From NCBI RefSeq assembly GCF_023973825.1, contig NC_090125.1, positions 3,445,412-3,509,411 of the forward strand: 64,000 bases of DNA. The letters run 5' to 3'. The DNA is from Plasmodium brasilianum. Taxonomy: Eukaryota; Apicomplexa; Aconoidasida; Haemosporida; Plasmodiidae. Positions 60,101 to 64,000 of this stretch are shown here, one piece after another (position 1 is the first letter of the stretch; each line of letters starts with the position of its first letter). The notes beneath the pieces were generated by a model. The model was not told where the DNA came from. It saw nothing but the letters and a program-made list of their open reading frames with translations, and did not search any database. A program made the position numbers and the translations under genes.

Positions 60101-63100
60101 TAGCTGGAATGTTACCTTTTTTTAATTCATCTACAAAATCTAAACTAAAATTGAAATCTAATACTGGATTAATTCCTTTATTAAAATTATCTAAATTATA
60201 GCTTCCCACTACGTAATATTGTGTTTCATTCATTTTAATATTTAACCTTTTAAAATCTTCCTTTTTATCGCATGAAATATTTTCTTCTAACGTACATACA
60301 CATAAATCATATTTTTTGGGAAATTTCAGTTTTTTATAAAAATCTATAATATGTTTTTCTTCATTTAATTTGGACTTTAAATTAAAATTTTTAATATCTG
60401 TACAGTCATCTTCTATTATAAAAACAAAATTATCAACATTATAATTTATAAGGTTAGAATATGATGATTTAGAAATTTGTATTAATGGATTTATAAAAGA
60501 TTCAACAGGAGAAATTTTCGTTATTTCTTGTTTGAAGTTTTTTAAAGAATTACAAAATTCATCATGTATTTCATAGCACCAACATAGGTGAAATCTATTA
60601 TTTACTGATTTTACATATTTACATACAAGTTTGTAATCATTATGGTACGTACATATTTGGATATCCTTTGAAACTTCATTCATTATAACATCATGGTTAT
60701 TTGACTCTGATTTATCCTCTAAAAGTTGTTGGAAATTACATGTTTTATACCTTACTATTTTTATTTTATTATTTTCAATATTTTTAAAATACCCATCAAG
60801 AAAAAAATTGATTTCCTTTTCCCTAACAACATGGTGCTGTTGTATTAATGGTCCAATAAAATGAAATGTCCCAATATAATTTTCGTTAATTAAGTCGTTA
60901 ATTTTTCTAGAGTAAATTATTTTGTACGGTCCTGGTTTTAGTTCTTTAGTGCTGATAGCAAAAACATTAAGAATAATTTCCGAAATTCTTATAGAATCAT
61001 ACGTGTTTGACTCCCCAGGCTTATCTTTCAGTATTTCTTGAAAGAATATCCGAATTCTTTTTGTTTCGCTAACTTCTATAAATAAAAAATAATGATACCA
61101 TAATAAATAGAATTTTTCTTTATGTGAGCAATTAACATCCATAGAACAATAAAAATCTATTTCTTGAAATGGACCATCAAAAAATAGCACACTTGTAAGT
61201 GTATGATTATCTATTAATTTGTCTGAGCAGTTATATATATTTATATTTTTATTTGTAAATTTGTAATTCATTTTCCCTAATTTACGTTTCCCCCAGTATA
61301 ATTGTGGGTTTTTAATAGTATTCTGAAAGATATATGTATCTTCCTCATAATTATAAGTTAAAATATCGTGACAATAATGACACTCCCTTATAAAGTATAT
61401 TTCATTATTTTTTAACTTTTCATATTCTATTTTTAATTTAACTTTATTAATATTTGTTTTCTCATCAATTTCTATTTTTTTAGATAACTTTGTTTCACCA
61501 TTATAATAGGAATATATAAAAAGAATTTTTCTATTATTGCATAAATTTAAATGTCCTATATTAATAATATCAAGTTCTCCATTAGGAACATTATTATATA
61601 CCAAGAAAAAATCATTTTCTATAGAAAAATTAAAACTTTGTTCTCCGTAATTTCCACAAATAACTATATCTTTATTTAACAAACTAATATTCATCTGCTT
61701 AGCATGGTAGTATATATTAAAGTCAACAACCCTTTTATTTGATGTATAATCATTTAGTTCTTCATTAAGTTTGGAATTAACTTCGATATTTACTAATTCA
61801 CTTGTATTACAAGACCTCCCATATTTGGGTACCCATCTGTCAGATACATACGTTGAATGGAAAGTTATCGTAAATGAACACTTAGAAAATAATTTACATA
61901 CCATTTTTTTTTTTTCCAAAGGTGTTATATCATTATTTATGGAAATGTTAGTGTATGAATAATAATCCCTAAAGTTATTATTTTCTTTGCAATTTTCTTC
62001 TATAGAACACATGCATACATAATACCTAAATTTATCTAAATTTTCTATATGTGTTGCTTTATAGGTTGTTGCTTGATCTACAAGTATGTTTTTGTAAGAA
62101 ATTTTCTTTGATAAATCATCCTTGGATTCGATAAAAAAACCATTATCTGAGTAACAATTTTCATTTTCTTTTATTGCAAATTTTAAAATTTTAGTATTAT
62201 TATCTTCATTATATAATGACACAGAAGCAGTAAAATTTAAGGATTGCAGAGAAATTGTCTCAAAGTTTAGTAATCGCTCAATTTTCACAGAACCAATGTC
62301 ATAATAGTTGAATTGTTTCAAACATAATCTCATAGTAATTGCATAATAATCCAGAACAAAATTTAATTCTTCATTTTTATATATAAATTTGTTATCATTA
62401 TTGTCTTTTAAATTGCCGTTTTCATCTTTCACACTGTTGTTGTGAGAGCATTCATATTTTAAGTATGGCCCCAAGTAATTGTTATATTCAAAAAAGTGTA
62501 ATTTATAGTTAATAATTTTATTGTTAATAATAGTATAATATATATTATATTCTGGTTTTTTCACCAAATCTACAGTGAATAAGGGGAGATATTTCCTCCC
62601 ATAAATCTTTGAACACAAATTATTTTCATTTGTTAGAGGCTCATCACTAATAATGTATATATGTTCATCCTGTTCTTTTGTGTGTATATTTATTTCTTTA
62701 TCGGCTTGGATTTTTTTGTCACAGATATTATCAGACCAAGAAAAAGTTGTACTTTCAATATCATTTATAATATAACTAATTTTTTCTTTTAAGGTATATA
62801 GTTTAATTACACATGGTGTACCTAAGAAACAGGTAATGGGTTTATATGCCTGTAGAAAAAAGATATGACCCACTTTTTTATATAGAATATTATCTATTAT
62901 GCATACCTCCAGATAATAAGTATTATTATTATTAAAATTGAATGTGTAATATTCACCATCTAATTTATGATCATTTTTGATAGTGGAAACAACTGTGTTG
63001 TCATTACACCTCGGTTTAAGCAGTACAGTTTCGTCCGTAATATTTGGTATGTTATTAAATAAAGTGGTACTTATTCGGATTGAACAATTTGGGTTTTCAA

Positions 63101-63440
63101 AATCACAGTAAAATGTATTATGTATAATTGTTTTATCAATGGTGATTCTATTAAGTACTAATGATAAATTATTATTTATGAAACATATATAATAGGTGCC
63201 ATTATTTAATTCATGAATATTTGTTATGCGTCCAATATTTCCGGTGCAATTGAATACTTCTGCGTTTTTAACAAACGCTGATTTTACTATTTTATCACAT
63301 TTTTCGTTCTCTGAAATGACAATATTTTCTAAAAGATTAAAATAAAAGGTAAATTTATCAATATTCTTATCGTTACAATTTAGTATATCTCCTATTTTAA
63401 TGAGTTCATTTTTTTGTTCAATTTTTTGAATGGAATACAC
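48113..63440 (-). CDS. CRMP4: Cysteine repeat modular protein, probably CRMP4 (frame broken at a homopolymer; 5' exon missing)
   Basis: Two minus-strand frames, 63440-50922 (4,172 codons) and 50983-48113 (956), overlap only in an A21 tract (coding sense) and together give about 5,110 residues. The N-terminal half has repeated extracellular modules with a C-x-C motif (VCMCSIEENC, LCWCYEIHDEFC, VCWCSKDKC). The middle has segments resembling NHL/YWTD propeller blades (FVYINDLYLKKIARLQI). Residues about 2760-3990 carry around ten GCC2/GCC3-type cysteine modules (CPIGTFWDGEKLKCEKC, then CKPGYYKTSTG) and a PAN/apple-like unit (ESCINNCKTNVYCTGVEF). About nine membrane spans follow on both sides of the A21 tract, then a cytosolic tail ending in a coiled coil. 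This is the CRMP layout; CRMPs act in mosquito-stage transmission, and Toxoplasma relatives in rhoptry secretion. CRMP4 is chosen from neighbourhood synteny. At 63475-63474 there is an AG after a T-rich tract, so an upstream signal-peptide exon is expected but not found. Confidence 0.85.
50935..50955 (-). other. T21 homopolymer (A21 in coding sense) at the CRMP4 frame break
   Basis: Twenty-one T bases on the plus strand. The upstream CRMP4 frame reads through as poly-lysine and stops 13 bases later at 50922. The downstream frame is open from 50983 through the same tract. One base too many, or two too few, in the tract explains the break. Confidence 0.85.
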
Positions 63441-63474
63441 AGATTTGTCAATGGGGGATATAAGCGAACTGAAA

Positions 63475-64000
63475 AAATAATCATTGTAAAAAAGAATTTT
63501 GTTTATTTTAAATTACTAAATGATGATAAATGTCATAGAAAAGCATCAAAAAAAAAAAAAAAAAAAAAATGAATAAATTTTGGAAAAATCAAATGTATAT
63601 ATACGTGCGTATTTATGCATAAATATACGTATATAAGCTAAGAGATAAGAGTTTTAACTTTTATAGCAATGAATCAGTAATTGTAGCATATGAGAAAAAG
63701 CACGAAAAAATAGTAAATTCCGAAATTGAAAAAAATAATATTTATATGTGCAAACTTAAGAATTTTCGATGGGAACGAATAAATAATTTTATCCTTGGAT
63801 ACAAAACATAAATGAAAAAGGAAAATTTTTTGTAAAGTTTCACCGAAATGTATGAAGGTACATATATATATAGATATAAATATGCGTATACATATTAATG
63901 CTGCTGACTACATTTGTGTAAAATATATAAGCTTTATATATAATGAAATTACCATGAATTCTTTTTATCCTTAATATATATTTTTGCATCTCGCTTTTGA
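63475..64000. other. Upstream of the CRMP4 long exon
   Basis: AT-rich sequence with an A22 run at 63548-63569. It should be the intron before the CRMP4 long exon. I could not find a convincing ATG with a signal peptide in the right phase, so the first exon is either here and very small or beyond the window. Confidence 0.5.

Overview
The window is nuclear DNA from a malaria parasite (genus Plasmodium). It is strongly AT-rich, with long poly-A/T and TA or TATG runs in non-coding DNA, lysine/asparagine-rich insertions in proteins, and many small GT-AG introns. Several genes are specific to or typical of the genus: the translational repressor CITH, a giant cysteine repeat modular protein (CRMP), and a kinase with a very large insert. 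The order SF3A1, VMP1, kinase, proteasome alpha-1, CITH, COX11, CRMP4 matches what I recall of the right end of P. falciparum chromosome 14. That is memory, not a search. The species is not determined; AT-richness argues against P. vivax/P. knowlesi, and P. malariae or P. ovale would fit.

Layout. 1-3184: almost no recognisable genes, one doubtful minus-strand exon. 3185-5943 (+): two-exon SNM1/Pso2-type DNA repair nuclease with a C-terminal PCNA-binding-like box. 6611-17924 (+): one gene of about 16 exons and roughly 2,850 residues, made of ASH/MSP-like beta domains of the hydin/CFAP type, probably axonemal. 18376-20232 (-): SF3A1. 22094-24113 (+): five-exon VMP1. 24401-26924 (-): three-exon divergent protein kinase. 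28461-29680 (+): three-exon proteasome alpha-1 subunit. 29681-33867: long non-coding stretch with a perfect 76-bp palindrome and a degenerate AT minisatellite. 33868-34821 (+): CITH. 35598-36500 (+): doubtful multi-exon gene. 36833-37222 (+): Mediator MED31. 37517-41857 (+): 1,446-residue protein, probably a helical-repeat organellar protein. 42760-45609 (+): DHX35-like DEAH-box protein that has lost its catalytic motifs. 46707-47393 (+): COX11. 48113 to beyond 63440 (-): a CRMP of over 5,100 residues, probably CRMP4, interrupted at a 21-base homopolymer.

There is no operon logic; genes are monocistronic with mixed strands. Functionally the set covers genome maintenance (SNM1), transcription and splicing (MED31, SF3A1, the DHX35-like protein), mRNA storage in gametocytes (CITH), flagellar structure of male gametes (the ASH protein, inferred), membrane/lipid handling (VMP1), protein turnover (PSMA1), mitochondrial biogenesis (COX11 and perhaps the 1,446-residue protein) and secretion/transmission biology (CRMP4). 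I saw no tRNA, rRNA, CRISPR array, transposon or virus-derived gene.
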